A stretch of 64,000 nucleotides of DNA from Martinezella rhizogenes. Its GTDB lineage: Bacteria > Pseudomonadota > Alphaproteobacteria > Rhizobiales > Rhizobiaceae. Shown here one piece after another: positions 1-8,915 of this stretch (its first letter is position 1; each line of letters opens with the position of its first letter). The stretch spans positions 1,240,001-1,304,000 of the forward strand of contig NZ_JUHG01000011.1 in assembly GCF_000799715.1 (NCBI RefSeq), in the 5' to 3' direction. The notes under the pieces were generated by a model. It was not told where the DNA came from, made no database searches, and saw only the letters and a program-made list of their open reading frames with translations. The translations under genes and the position numbers were made by a program.

Positions 1-2
1 CA

Positions 3-941
3 AGCGCCCTCGACAAGGTGACCTACGGCACCAACTGGCTCGCTCAGGCCGAACATGGCGGCTTCTACCAGGCGGTGGCCGACGGCACCTACAAGAAATA
101 CGGTCTCGACGTCACCATCGTCCAGGGTGGCCCCAATGCCGCCAACTCGGCACTGCTGATTTCGGGCAAGATCGATTTCTACATGGGCGGCCCGCAGCAG
201 GAAATCGACGCCGTCAAGCAAGGCATCCCGATTGTCGATGTCGCCGCCATCTTTCAGAAGGACCCGCAGGTACTGATCGCCCATCCGGACGCCGGCGTCG
301 AGAAATTCGAGGATCTCGCCAAACTGCCGACCCTGTTCATGAGCAAGGACGGCTACGTCACCTATTTCGAGTGGATGAAGGCAAATTTCTCCGGCTTCAA
401 GGACGAGCAGTTCAAACCCTACAATTTCAGCGCGGCACCGTTCCTTTCCGACAAGCAGTCGGCGCAGCAGGGCTATCTGACCTCCGAACCCTATGAAATC
501 GAAAAGCAGGCCGGTTGGAAGCCGAAAGTCTTCCTGATCGCCGACGCCGGCTATTCGCCCTATTCGACGATGATCACCGCGCAGACCGCGATGGTCCAGA
601 AGAACCCGGACCTCGTGCAGCGCTTCGTCAACGCCTCGATCGAAGGTTGGTACAACTATCTCTACGGCGACAACAAAGCGGCCAACGATCTGATCAAGAA
701 GGACAATCCCGACATGACGGACGGCCAGATCGCCTATTCCATCGCCAAGATGAAGGAATACGGCATCGTGGAATCCGGCGACGCCATCGACAAGGGCATC
801 GGCTGCATCACCGATGCGCACTACAAGAAGTTCTTCGACGAGATGGTGCAGATCAAGATCTTCGACGCCGATACGGACTACAAAAAAGCCTTCGACCCAC
901 AGTTCGTCTGCAAGGGTTTTGGGATGGCGTTGAAGAAATAA
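3..941 (+). CDS. ABC transporter substrate-binding protein, NitT/TauT type (5' partial)
   Basis: Periplasmic solute-binding protein of the NMT1/THI5-like, NitT/TauT family. The reading frame is open back to the window edge, so the start and signal peptide lie outside. The visible part has family features: TYGTNWLAQAEHGGFYQA near the start, then a GLDVTIVQGGPNAANSALLISGKIDF stretch as two shorter blocks, which is the usual first lobe. It is followed, after a palindromic repeat, by its ATPase, its permease and three catabolic genes, so the ligand is probably the substrate of the downstream deaminase. Related binding proteins take pyrimidines, sulfonates, nitrate or hydroxymethylpyrimidine; the sequence alone does not decide which. 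Confidence 0.85.
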   Translation, partial: SALDKVTYGTNWLAQAEHGGFYQAVADGTYKKYGLDVTIVQGGPNAANSALLISGKIDFYMGGPQQEIDAVKQGIPIVDVAAIFQKDPQVLIAHPDAGVEKFEDLAKLPTLFMSKDGYVTYFEWMKANFSGFKDEQFKPYNFSAAPFLSDKQSAQQGYLTSEPYEIEKQAGWKPKVFLIADAGYSPYSTMITAQTAMVQKNPDLVQRFVNASIEGWYNYLYGDNKAANDLIKKDNPDMTDGQIAYSIAKMKEYGIVESGDAIDKGIGCITDAHYKKFFDEMVQIKIFDADTDYKKAFDPQFVCKGFGMALKK

Positions 942-949
942 GTCTTGGC

Positions 950-1068
950 ACCTCCCCCTTGAGGGGGAGGTCGCCGCAAAGCGGCGGGTGGGGGGGACAC
1001 GCCGAGGTTTCGAAGGATCACCCCACCCCGGAGCTTCGCTCCGACCCTCCCCCTCAAGGGGAGGGTGG
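950..1068. repeat. Rhizobial-type intergenic palindromic element
   Basis: This spacer between the binding protein and the ATPase gene consists almost wholly of nested inverted repeats: a CTCCCC/GGGGAG stem, a CGCCGC-AAA-GCGGCG stem, a CGGAGC-TTC-GCTCCG stem and a second CTCCCC/GGGGAG stem. The outer arms also mirror one another. Elements of this form are scattered between genes in Rhizobiales genomes. In the mRNA it would fold strongly and could act as an intercistronic processing or stability element, leaving more binding-protein message than ATPase message. Confidence 0.75.
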
Positions 1069-1087
1069 ATCAACAAAGAGCCAAACC

Positions 1088-1912
1088 ATGACCCTGCCTG
1101 AAGCCGCTACGACCACCCGAACCGAACCGCGCAAGCGGCCGCTGGTCGTCATGGAGCAGGTCTCGAAAGTCTTCTCCAACGGCACGCTGGCGCTTTCCGG
1201 CATGTCGCTCAACGTGGAAAGCGGCGAGTTCATCAGCCTGCTCGGCCCCTCCGGCTGCGGCAAGTCGACGGCGTTGCGCATCATTGCCGGCCTCGGTGGC
1301 GCCTCCAGCGGCCGGATCGACTGGCCAAGCTCGCGCATCAATTCCAAGGGACTGCCGGACGGCGATATCAGCTTCGTCTTTCAGGAGCCGACGCTGTTGC
1401 CCTGGAAAACCGTCTTCGGCAACGTCCATCTGCCGCTGAAACTGCGCGGCGTCTCCGAGACATCAGCCCGTGAGCAGATCATGGCAACGCTCGCAACCGT
1501 CGGCCTGCAGGATTTCGCCGGGGCCTATCCGCGCGAATTGTCGGGCGGCATGAAGATGCGCGTCTCCATCGCCCGCGCGCTGGTCACCAAGCCGAAGCTG
1601 CTCTTGATGGACGAGCCCTTCGCCGCCCTCGACGAGATCACCCGCCAAAAGCTCAACGACGATGTGCTACGGCTATGGCAAACCACCGGCATCACGGTGA
1701 TCTTCGTCACCCACTCCGTCTACGAGTCCGCCTATCTTTCCAACCGCATCGTCGTCATGAAGGCCCGCCCCGGCCGCGTCCATATGGACTTCCCCCTGAA
1801 CACCAGCGGCGAGCGCGACCCCCTTTATCGGTCCTCCGAGGAATATCGGCAGGTCTGCGAGAAGGTGTCCCGTTCCCTGATCGAGGCCATTGGCTGGCCG
1901 GAGGCCCATTGA
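1088..1912 (+). CDS. ABC transporter ATP-binding protein, NitT/TauT type
   Basis: Cytoplasmic ATPase that energises the importer encoded around it. The Walker A motif GPSGCGKST is at residues 53-61, followed by a Q-loop (FVFQEPTLLPW), the signature ELSGGMKMR, Walker B LLLMDEPFAALDE and the H-loop THS. This is the complete set for a 274-residue TauB/SsuB-like subunit. The open frame extends far upstream through the repeat and into the previous gene. The ATG at 1088 is chosen because it gives the normal family N-terminus and leaves the repeat untranslated. The stop overlaps the permease start by one base, so translation is probably coupled. Confidence 0.93.
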   Translation: MTLPEAATTTRTEPRKRPLVVMEQVSKVFSNGTLALSGMSLNVESGEFISLLGPSGCGKSTALRIIAGLGGASSGRIDWPSSRINSKGLPDGDISFVFQEPTLLPWKTVFGNVHLPLKLRGVSETSAREQIMATLATVGLQDFAGAYPRELSGGMKMRVSIARALVTKPKLLLMDEPFAALDEITRQKLNDDVLRLWQTTGITVIFVTHSVYESAYLSNRIVVMKARPGRVHMDFPLNTSGERDPLYRSSEEYRQVCEKVSRSLIEAIGWPEAH

Positions 1913-2778
1913 TGAGCGACAGCACCAGCCTCTCCGCAAACCTGTCCACGGAAGCGGCGGACGCCCCGCCGAAGCCGGCCGTCCGCACCAGAAATGCCGA
2001 ACGCTCCCTCGGTATCATCGTGCCGATCCTGACTGTCGTCGTCCTGATTGTCCTCTGGCAGCTTCTCGTCATCGGCGCCGATATTCCGCAATATATCCTG
2101 CCGAGCCCGCTTGCCGTCGCCAAGGCGCTGGTGTCCGACTGGGGCATCCTCTCGCCGGCGCTCTGGGTGACCACACAGATCACCTTCATATCCCTGGCGC
2201 TGGCGCTGATCGGCGGCGTCGGCTTCGCCGTCTTCCTGGTGCAGTCGCGCTGGATCGAGCTTGCCTTCTATCCGCTGGCGGTCATCCTGCAGGTAACGCC
2301 GATCGTCGCAATCGCGCCGCTGATCCTGATTTATGCGCCAACCCGCGAATCCGCGCTGTTGATCTGCGGCTTCCTCGTCGCCTTCTTTCCGATCCTCTCC
2401 AACATGGTGCAGGGCCTGAAGAGCGTCGATCATAACCTCCTGAACCTCTTCGATCTCTACGGCGCCTCACGCTGGCAGATGCTGCTGCATCTGAAGCTGC
2501 CGGCAGCCCAGCCCTATTTCATGACCGGCCTTCGGATCGGCGGCGGCCTGTCATTGATCGCCTCCGTCGTCGCCGAGTTCGCCGCCGGCTCCGGCGGTCC
2601 CAATTCCGGCCTCGCCTTCCGCCTGCTGGAGGCGCAATACCGCCAGAACATGCCGCGTCTGTTCGCCGCGCTGCTGCTGCTCTCGGCACTCGGCGTCGCC
2701 ATCTTCGCCCTCACCTCCTTCATCTCATGGCTGAGCCTGCATCGCTGGCATGAAAGCAGCCTCAAGCGGGAAAACTGA
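1912..2778 (+). CDS. ABC transporter permease, NitT/TauT type
   Basis: Inner-membrane permease of a TauC/SsuC-type importer, 288 residues. A hydrophilic leader of about 35 residues precedes the first membrane segment (IIVPILTVVVLIVLWQLLV). The coupling-loop region around FDLYGASRWQMLLHLKLPAA matches the EAA loop of these permeases. TGATG overlaps link it to the ATPase upstream and the amidohydrolase downstream, so it is inside a tightly packed operon. Substrate unknown; the operon context points to a cyclic amide or pyrimidine-like compound. Confidence 0.92.
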   Translation: MSDSTSLSANLSTEAADAPPKPAVRTRNAERSLGIIVPILTVVVLIVLWQLLVIGADIPQYILPSPLAVAKALVSDWGILSPALWVTTQITFISLALALIGGVGFAVFLVQSRWIELAFYPLAVILQVTPIVAIAPLILIYAPTRESALLICGFLVAFFPILSNMVQGLKSVDHNLLNLFDLYGASRWQMLLHLKLPAAQPYFMTGLRIGGGLSLIASVVAEFAAGSGGPNSGLAFRLLEAQYRQNMPRLFAALLLLSALGVAIFALTSFISWLSLHRWHESSLKREN

Positions 2779-4091
2779 TGTCCTATTCCTTCATGTCCCC
2801 GCCAAATGCCGCGCGCTTCGTGTTGAGCAACGCCACCGTCCCCGCCGTTACCGTCGTGGGCTTCTCTGGTCCGTCCAGCGAAGGCCTCGTGAAAGCCGAC
2901 ATCGTCGTCGCCGATGGCCTCATCAGGGACATCCTGCCCGCCGGCACAGCACCGGCTGAATTCGCCAAGGCCGACATGCGCGACGGCATGGTCTGGCCGA
3001 CTTTCGCCGACATGCATACCCATCTCGACAAGGGCCACATCTGGGAGCGCCGCGCCAATCCGGACGGCAGCTTCATGGGCGCGCTCGATGCCGTGCGCTC
3101 AGACCGTGAGGCCAATTGGTCGGCCTTAGATGTGCGCAAGCGCATGGAGTTCTCGCTGCGCGCGGCCTATGCCCACGGCACCAGCCTGATCCGAACCCAC
3201 CTGGATTCGCTGGCGCCACAGCACCGCATCTCCTTCGAGGTGTTCTCGGAGGTGCGCGAGGCATGGAAGGACAAGATCGCGCTACAGGCCGTCGCCCTCT
3301 TCCCGCTGGATTTCATGGTCGACGATGCCTTCTTCACCGATCTAGTGACGGTCGTCCGCGAGGCCGGCGGCCTTCTCGGTGGCGTCACACAAATGAACCC
3401 CGATATCGACCGTCAGCTCGACAAGCTGATCCGCGCCGCCGCCGACAATGGTCTCGATATCGACCTGCATGTCGACGAGACCGAGGACCGGGAAGTGCTG
3501 ACGCTGAAAGCGATCGCCGAGGCCGTGCTGCGTAACGGCTTCACCGCCAAGGTCACCGCCGGCCATTGCTGCTCGCTCGCCCGACAGGACGAAGACGTCG
3601 CACGCACTACCATCGACCTCGTCGCCAAGGCCGGGATTTCCATCGTCTCCCTGCCAATGTGCAACATGTACCTGCAGGACCGCCATCCGGGCCGCACGCC
3701 GCGCTGGCGTGGCATTACGCTTCTGCACGAGCTTGCCGCCGCCGGTGTGCCGACCGCCGTCGCCTCCGACAATACCCGCGACCCCTTCTACGCCTATGGC
3801 GACCTCGATCCCGTCGAAGTCTTCCGCGAGGCCGTGCGTATCCTCCATCTTGACCATCCGCTGGATACGGCCGCCCGCGTCGTCACCACCTCGCCCGCCT
3901 CAATCCTCGGCCGCCCCGATATCGGCCGCATCGCTGTCGGCGGCCCCGCCGATCTCGTCCTCTTCAGCGCCCGCCGCTGGAGCGAATTCCTCTCCCGTCC
4001 GCAGTCCGACCGCGTCGTCCTTCGCAAGGGCAAAGTCATCGACCGCAGCCTGCCGGATTACCGTGAACTCGATACTGTTATTGGAGCCTGA
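2778..4091 (+). CDS. Cytosine-deaminase-like amidohydrolase
   Basis: Metal-dependent hydrolase of the amidohydrolase superfamily, CodA-like, 437 residues. Visible metal and catalytic motifs are HTHLDKGH (His80 and His82), HVDETED in the middle, the AGHCCS histidine and SDNTRDPF, whose Asp corresponds to the metal-binding Asp of cytosine deaminase. CodA converts cytosine to uracil and ammonia; members of this subgroup also act on other cyclic amidines or amides. It overlaps the permease by one base and is followed one base later by an FAD oxidase, so a catabolic role for the imported compound is likely. The true substrate is not known. Confidence 0.85.
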   Translation: MSYSFMSPPNAARFVLSNATVPAVTVVGFSGPSSEGLVKADIVVADGLIRDILPAGTAPAEFAKADMRDGMVWPTFADMHTHLDKGHIWERRANPDGSFMGALDAVRSDREANWSALDVRKRMEFSLRAAYAHGTSLIRTHLDSLAPQHRISFEVFSEVREAWKDKIALQAVALFPLDFMVDDAFFTDLVTVVREAGGLLGGVTQMNPDIDRQLDKLIRAAADNGLDIDLHVDETEDREVLTLKAIAEAVLRNGFTAKVTAGHCCSLARQDEDVARTTIDLVAKAGISIVSLPMCNMYLQDRHPGRTPRWRGITLLHELAAAGVPTAVASDNTRDPFYAYGDLDPVEVFREAVRILHLDHPLDTAARVVTTSPASILGRPDIGRIAVGGPADLVLFSARRWSEFLSRPQSDRVVLRKGKVIDRSLPDYRELDTVIGA

Positions 4092-4092
4092 C

Positions 4093-5502
4093 ATGCCGGA
4101 TTATCAGCTCATCAAGAAAGAACTCGAAGGCATCGCCATCGAAGACAATCCGGCGCTGGTGCGCCAGAAGAGCCGCGATTTCTACTGGTACTCGCCGATC
4201 CTGAAAGCACAGCTCGACAATGTCACCGCCGACCTCGTCGTCACCCCGAAGACCGAGGAAGAGGTGATCCGCACGCTGAAGGTGGCCTATGCCCATGACG
4301 TGCCCGTCACCCCGCGCGGCGCCGGCACCGGCAATTACGGCCAGGCCATGCCGCTCTCGGGCGGTATCGTGCTCAACCTCGCGGCCATGAACAAGGTCAA
4401 GGAAATCCACACCGGCCGCGTCATCTGCGAGCCCGGCATCGTCATCGCCGAACTCGACCGCCAGACCAAGGCCCATTCCGGTCAGGAACTGCGCTTCCAT
4501 CCCTCGACCGCGCAGACGGCTACCATCGGCGGCTTCATCGCCGGCGGCTCCGGCGGCGTCGGTTCGATCACCTGGGGCGGCTTGCGCGACATCGGCAATA
4601 TCCTGCGGCTGCGCGTCGTCACCATGGAATCCGAACCGCGCGTCCTCGATCTCACCGGCTGGGACCTGACCAAGGTCAGCCACGCCTACGGCACCAACGG
4701 CATCATCACCGAGATCGAAATGCCGCTCGCCCCTGCCTATGATTGGGTGGACGTGTTGGTCGGCTATGACGACTTCATGGACGCCGTGCGCTTCTCCGAC
4801 GCGCTCGCCAAATGCAACGGCATCCTGGTCAAGGAAATCGCCCCGATCGCCGCCCCCATCCCGCACGAATATTTCACCCGCCACAAACCCTATATCCGTC
4901 ACGGCCAATCGATCGTGGCGCTGATGATCGCGCCGCATTCCATGGAGCCGTTCGTCGCCTTCGCCAGCCAACAGAAAGGCGAAATCACCTTCCGCTCCGA
5001 CAAGGTAGAAAGCATGAAGGGCATCCCGCATGCCTATGAACTCGCCTGGAACCACACGACGCTGCGCGCCATCAAGGTCGATCCCTCAATCACCTATCTG
5101 CAGGTGCAGTATCCAGGCCCCGACCATGTCGCCAAGGTGCAGAAGATGGTCGAGATCTTCGGCGATGAAGTGCCGGGCCATCTCGAATTCATCAAGTTCG
5201 ACGGCCAGATCCAGTGCTCGGGCTTGCCGCTGGTGCGCTACACCTCCGAGGCACGGCTGGAGGAGATCATCAAGATCCACCAGGATCACGGCTGCCCGAT
5301 CTTCAATCCGCACCGTTACACGCTGGAAGAAGGCGGCATGAAGCAGACGGACACCGTCCAGCTCGCCTTCAAGAAGGAGACCGACCCCAAGGGCCTGCTC
5401 AACCCCGGTAAGATGATCGCCTGGGACAATCCGGACTTCGACTTCAAGGCCGGCCAGAACTATCTTTTCCCGGGCCTCGCGGCGCTGATGGAGGCCTCAT
5501 GA
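4093..5502 (+). CDS. FAD-binding oxidoreductase (GlcD/PCMH family)
   Basis: Flavoprotein of the vanillyl-alcohol-oxidase/GlcD superfamily, 469 residues. The N-terminal PCMH-type FAD domain is clear: VVTPKTEEEVIRTLKVAYAH, then PRGAGTGNYGQ and, further on, the FAD-loop region GGFIAGGSGGVGSITWGG. Family members oxidise hydroxy acids, aldehydes or alcohols and pass electrons to oxygen or a carrier. The start at 4093 is one base after the deaminase stop, and the stop overlaps the next start as ATGA, so it is co-translated with both. Its substrate is probably the deamination product, but nothing in the sequence names it. Confidence 0.82.
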   Translation: MPDYQLIKKELEGIAIEDNPALVRQKSRDFYWYSPILKAQLDNVTADLVVTPKTEEEVIRTLKVAYAHDVPVTPRGAGTGNYGQAMPLSGGIVLNLAAMNKVKEIHTGRVICEPGIVIAELDRQTKAHSGQELRFHPSTAQTATIGGFIAGGSGGVGSITWGGLRDIGNILRLRVVTMESEPRVLDLTGWDLTKVSHAYGTNGIITEIEMPLAPAYDWVDVLVGYDDFMDAVRFSDALAKCNGILVKEIAPIAAPIPHEYFTRHKPYIRHGQSIVALMIAPHSMEPFVAFASQQKGEITFRSDKVESMKGIPHAYELAWNHTTLRAIKVDPSITYLQVQYPGPDHVAKVQKMVEIFGDEVPGHLEFIKFDGQIQCSGLPLVRYTSEARLEEIIKIHQDHGCPIFNPHRYTLEEGGMKQTDTVQLAFKKETDPKGLLNPGKMIAWDNPDFDFKAGQNYLFPGLAALMEAS

Positions 5503-6080
5503 GGGTTCTCGTCCTTCATTCGCATCCCGTCGAAGAGAGCTATGGTGCTGCCCTCAACCGGCAGACGGTCGAGAGCTTGAAAGCCGCCGGCCATGAGGTC
5601 GACGACTGCAATCTCTATGCCGAGGGCTTCGACCCGGTTCTCTCCCGCCATGATCGGATGATCTATCACGATTACCCGGAGAATACCGAGACGGTGAAAT
5701 CCTATGTCGAGCGGCTCGAACACGCCGAGGCCCTTGTCATTGTGACGCCGGTCTGGAATTTCGGTTTTCCGGCGATCCTGAAAGGCTATTTCGACCGGGT
5801 CTGGCTGCCGGGCGTCTCCTTCGAACTCGTGAACGGCAAAGTGGCCTCGAAATTGCGGCATATCCGCAAGCTCGGCGCGGTGATGACCTATGGTGCCGAC
5901 CCCTTCCGCGCCTTCGTTGCCGGCAATCCGCCAAAGAAGATCGTCAAGCGCGTCCTACGGGCACAGATCAAACCCTTCGCGCCCGTGGTCTTCCTCGCCC
6001 ACTACGATATGAACCGCTCAACCGACGAAACGAGAAAACGGTTTCTGGGGAAGGTGAAGCAGGAGATGGAGCGCTTCTAA
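5499..6080 (+). CDS. Flavodoxin-fold NAD(P)H:quinone oxidoreductase
   Basis: Soluble flavoprotein of the NQO1/MdaB/KefF-like flavodoxin-fold family, 193 residues. The start MRVLVLHSHPVEESYG carries the phosphate-binding loop of the FMN or FAD site, and TPVWNFGFPAILKGYFDRVW is the family's second flavin-contact region. It is last in the operon, overlapping the FAD oxidase by ATGA. It may recycle electrons or reduce a quinone-like product of the pathway. The next gene converges on it with a gap of only three bases. Confidence 0.83.
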   Translation: MRVLVLHSHPVEESYGAALNRQTVESLKAAGHEVDDCNLYAEGFDPVLSRHDRMIYHDYPENTETVKSYVERLEHAEALVIVTPVWNFGFPAILKGYFDRVWLPGVSFELVNGKVASKLRHIRKLGAVMTYGADPFRAFVAGNPPKKIVKRVLRAQIKPFAPVVFLAHYDMNRSTDETRKRFLGKVKQEMERF

Positions 6081-6083
6081 AAC

Positions 6084-6812
6084 TCACTTCATCGTCGATA
6101 TCAGCAGGAACATCGGACGCTCGCGCTCGATCGCCCAATCCGGATGCGCGGCGAGATCGCCATCCGTCGGCGTCCACTCCTCGACATGCGTGATCGTGAA
6201 GCCTGAGTTGATCAGCAGGTTAAGCGTCGTCCCCATGGTGCGGTGTTGCTTCACCACGCCTTCGGCGAGCCAATTCGTCACCCGCGGCCCTTCCATCTGA
6301 TAGCTGTCGAGCGGCCATGTCTTGCAGCCTTCAGTATCGACCAGCCAGTCCGGCCGTCGCGGCGCCATGTAGATCGGATGCTCGATGGAGAAAATCAGCC
6401 GTCCACCGGGCTTCAACGCCCGATGGATCGTCGCCAGAAGCCCGGAGACATTCTTGATATAGTGAAAGGCGAGCGAACTATAGGCGAGATCGAAAGCGGC
6501 CGCCGGAAGCTGTAGATCTTCCAGATCGGCCTTGCCGTAGCGAATAGCCTTGTCAGCCGTCTCGGCCTCAGCGCGGGCGAGCATATTGTCGGAGATATCG
6601 AGACCCAGCACATTGGCTGCGCCCTGCTCCCTCGCCCAGCGGCAGAACCAGCCGAAGCCGCAACCGAGATCGACAACATCCAGACCGCGCAAGTCGGGCA
6701 ACAGCGCCCGGATCGACGGCCATTCAGCCGCGCCTGCCAGCCCATCGATCGATCGTTGCAGCTGGCTGTAGCCCTGGAAGAAGGCCGGATCATCATAGAT
6801 GTTCTGGGTCAT
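6084..6812 (-). CDS. Class I SAM-dependent methyltransferase
   Basis: Cytoplasmic methyltransferase, 242 residues. Motif I is VVDLGCGFGWFCRWA, followed by the acidic LGLDIS that binds the ribose of S-adenosylmethionine. Motif II/III includes YSSLAFHYI and LKPGGRLIFSIEHP. The overall layout resembles UbiE/COQ5-type and Methyltransf_11 proteins of unknown substrate. Its stop nearly abuts the end of the plus-strand operon. Possibly first of a minus-strand set, but 35 bases downstream of the VOC gene stop, so it may be co-transcribed with it. Confidence 0.85.
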   Translation of the reverse strand: MTQNIYDDPAFFQGYSQLQRSIDGLAGAAEWPSIRALLPDLRGLDVVDLGCGFGWFCRWAREQGAANVLGLDISDNMLARAEAETADKAIRYGKADLEDLQLPAAAFDLAYSSLAFHYIKNVSGLLATIHRALKPGGRLIFSIEHPIYMAPRRPDWLVDTEGCKTWPLDSYQMEGPRVTNWLAEGVVKQHRTMGTTLNLLINSGFTITHVEEWTPTDGDLAAHPDWAIERERPMFLLISTMK

Positions 6813-6847
6813 GCTCGCCTTTCAAGGCTCGATACCGCTGATCCCCG

Positions 6848-7351
6848 TCAGATCGCGGGTTTCGGCCGCGACAGCCATTGCGAATAGGGCTTAACACCAA
6901 AGCTCGGATCGGCCGCATCCTCAAGCACATGGATATACTCGATCGAATGCCCATCCGGGTCCAAAAAATATTGCGAAACTGCCGGCATCCAGCCGAGAAC
7001 GACGGGCTCGTCCGATGGATTGTCATTCAAATCGAGCGGCTGAACGCCATGCGCCTTCAGCGCGGCGGCAGAGCCGAGAACATCCTCCAGAGTGACCCGA
7101 AAAGCAATGTGAAGCCGCATTCGCAGGGGCGCGCTGCCTATAGCCCAGAGGCCGAGCATGCCCTTCCTTTTGTCGTCGATCCAGAAGAACGCGACGTTCC
7201 TGTTCTCGATGACGGTCGCCAGCTCCAGCCCGATGACATCGCGATAAAACCGGATCGAACGATCCAGATCGACGACCGTCAGATGGGTCTCATACAGACC
7301 CAGGATTTGCGGCATCGGCACATCTGCCATTTCGTTTGAAGCTCCTGTCAT
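6848..7351 (-). CDS. VOC (glyoxalase/bleomycin-resistance) family protein
   Basis: Small metalloenzyme-fold protein of 167 residues. LYETHLTVVDLDRSIRFYRDVIGLELA is the classic first half of the vicinal-oxygen-chelate domain and YFLDPDGHSIEYI is the second half, with the usual His and Glu ligands. Function (lyase, dioxygenase, isomerase or resistance) cannot be read from the sequence. A GTG is available at 7354, but the ATG at 7351 is preferred; it overlaps the RidA stop as TGATG, indicating translational coupling. Confidence 0.82.
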   Translation of the reverse strand: MTGASNEMADVPMPQILGLYETHLTVVDLDRSIRFYRDVIGLELATVIENRNVAFFWIDDKRKGMLGLWAIGSAPLRMRLHIAFRVTLEDVLGSAAALKAHGVQPLDLNDNPSDEPVVLGWMPAVSQYFLDPDGHSIEYIHVLEDAADPSFGVKPYSQWLSRPKPAI

Positions 7352-7746
7352 CACACTACCTTCGCTGCGGTCACTTCGACCTCCGCTAAAAACTCCGGCC
7401 GCGTAAACCCGCCAACGATGATCAGCGTCGAGACCGGCTTCGGATCGAGCGTATAGCGGTCGCGGACAGCCATGTAGGCGGGGAAATCCTCGCGCCTGGT
7501 GACAAAACCGGAAATGCGGATGACATCGGCAAAGCTCATGCCCGCCTCATCGAGGATCGCCTTGATCGCCTCGAAGCAAAGCTCCGCCTGGCCGGTCACG
7601 TCGGAGGGAATAGTCTCATCAAGAGCAATCCCGAGCTGGCCCGAAGTCACGAGCAGGCTGGCGCCCGGCGGCACCAGCAGGCCGTGATTGTAGTTGCCGA
7701 ACGGGCGGCGGACGGAGGGCGGATTGAACGTCTTCTTCATTGGCAT
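7351..7746 (-). CDS. RidA family protein
   Basis: Member of the YjgF/YER057c/UK114 (RidA) family, which hydrolyses reactive enamine and imine intermediates. It shows the family profile: VTSGQLGIALDET, then AELCFEAIKAILDEAGMSFADVIR and a C-terminal block with the V/T-rich EVEVTAAKVV end. The open frame runs further upstream, but the ATG at 7746 (MPMKKTF) is preceded at good spacing by GAGGAA, so it is taken as the start. Coupled to the VOC gene downstream. Confidence 0.8.
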   Translation of the reverse strand: MPMKKTFNPPSVRRPFGNYNHGLLVPPGASLLVTSGQLGIALDETIPSDVTGQAELCFEAIKAILDEAGMSFADVIRISGFVTRREDFPAYMAVRDRYTLDPKPVSTLIIVGGFTRPEFLAEVEVTAAKVV

Positions 7747-7802
7747 CGGTTCCTCGTTTGTAGGGCCGATTTCAGCATTTCGACAGTCGATGGACAAGCC
7801 GC

Positions 7803-8699
7803 TCAGAGCACCTGAACGGGCTCCTTCACCCTATTTCGCCGCACTTCCAGGAGGATATGGCCGAAGAGCGCGGCAAGCACGATCGGCCCGCCGACCAATG
7901 TCGCCTTTGAGGGTAGCTCCGCCAGGAACATCCAGGTCCACAACGGCGTCAGCGGCACTTCGAGCGACGTTATCAACGTGGCGTCGGCGGCCGGGATCAG
8001 CCGCGAACCGAACGTATAGAGGCTGAGACCCATGGCGCTCTGGACGAGGCCGAAAGCGACGATCAGACCCAAGTCATGTCCCGACACCATGGATGGCGAC
8101 GCAAACCAGAAGGTGACCAAGGAGCAGAGCCATGCGGACAGTGCCATCGCCGGCAGCATCGGCACATCTCGATGCTGGCGCATGATGACGGCAAGACCGG
8201 CAACCGCCAGGGTCATGATGACGGCAAGCCCCTTGCCGAGCCAGCTTCCATCACCGGCGGCCTCACCGGAAAGCATCACCAGCACTCCGGCCAAGGCGAC
8301 GACGCTGGCAACGAGCGTCGTCGCACTCGGGCGCTCCCGGATGAAGACATAGGCGACACCGGCCGTAACGAACGGCACGGTCGCATAGATCACCATCGCA
8401 TCGGCAATGGAGGTGTAATAGATCGAGCCGATACCGCCGATCATGGCTGTCGTGGAGAAAACCGTCGCGGCCAGCGACGGCCAGCGCATCGAACGAATAA
8501 TCCGCCAGCCATTGCCGCGCTCGATGTAGAAAAACAGCGCGAAGACGCCAAAGCCGGTGACGATGCCGCGGCAGAAGAGAATAGTCATCAGATCGGCGTG
8601 GATGGTGCGCACGAACAGGCCTGATGTCGACCACGCCAGGGCCGAAAGCGCCACATAGGTCACGCCCAGCCGATATTGCTGCTGCTCCGCCAGCGTCAC
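7803..8699 (-). CDS. EamA/DMT-family transporter (GTG start)
   Basis: Inner-membrane transporter of the drug/metabolite superfamily, 298 residues, with about ten hydrophobic segments arranged as two EamA repeats. The usual mid-protein signature is visible: YYTSIADAMVIYATVPFV in repeat 1 and DATLITSLEVPLTPLWTW in repeat 2. The start is a GTG at 8699; GGGAGG lies seven bases upstream and the first membrane segment begins at residue 12, so a later start would damage the protein. Substrate unknown; amino acids, purines or toxic metabolites are typical. Confidence 0.85.
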   Translation of the reverse strand: MTLAEQQQYRLGVTYVALSALAWSTSGLFVRTIHADLMTILFCRGIVTGFGVFALFFYIERGNGWRIIRSMRWPSLAATVFSTTAMIGGIGSIYYTSIADAMVIYATVPFVTAGVAYVFIRERPSATTLVASVVALAGVLVMLSGEAAGDGSWLGKGLAVIMTLAVAGLAVIMRQHRDVPMLPAMALSAWLCSLVTFWFASPSMVSGHDLGLIVAFGLVQSAMGLSLYTFGSRLIPAADATLITSLEVPLTPLWTWMFLAELPSKATLVGGPIVLAALFGHILLEVRRNRVKEPVQVL

Positions 8700-8915
8700 G
8701 ACGAATCCTCCCGACTTCCTTTTGTTTTATGCCTCGACTATTAGCGAGCACCGGAACACCCTACAAGCCATGCTTGCGGCTCGCATGTCACGAACGCGAG
8801 AAGAAAATATAGCGGTTGCAGAACCGCCACGCCTGCTCCATCCAAACCAGCCTGTCCGTCTTGCGGATATTTCAGGCGCCTTTAGGGTATGGATGATTCG
8901 GCAGAGGGAGAAACA

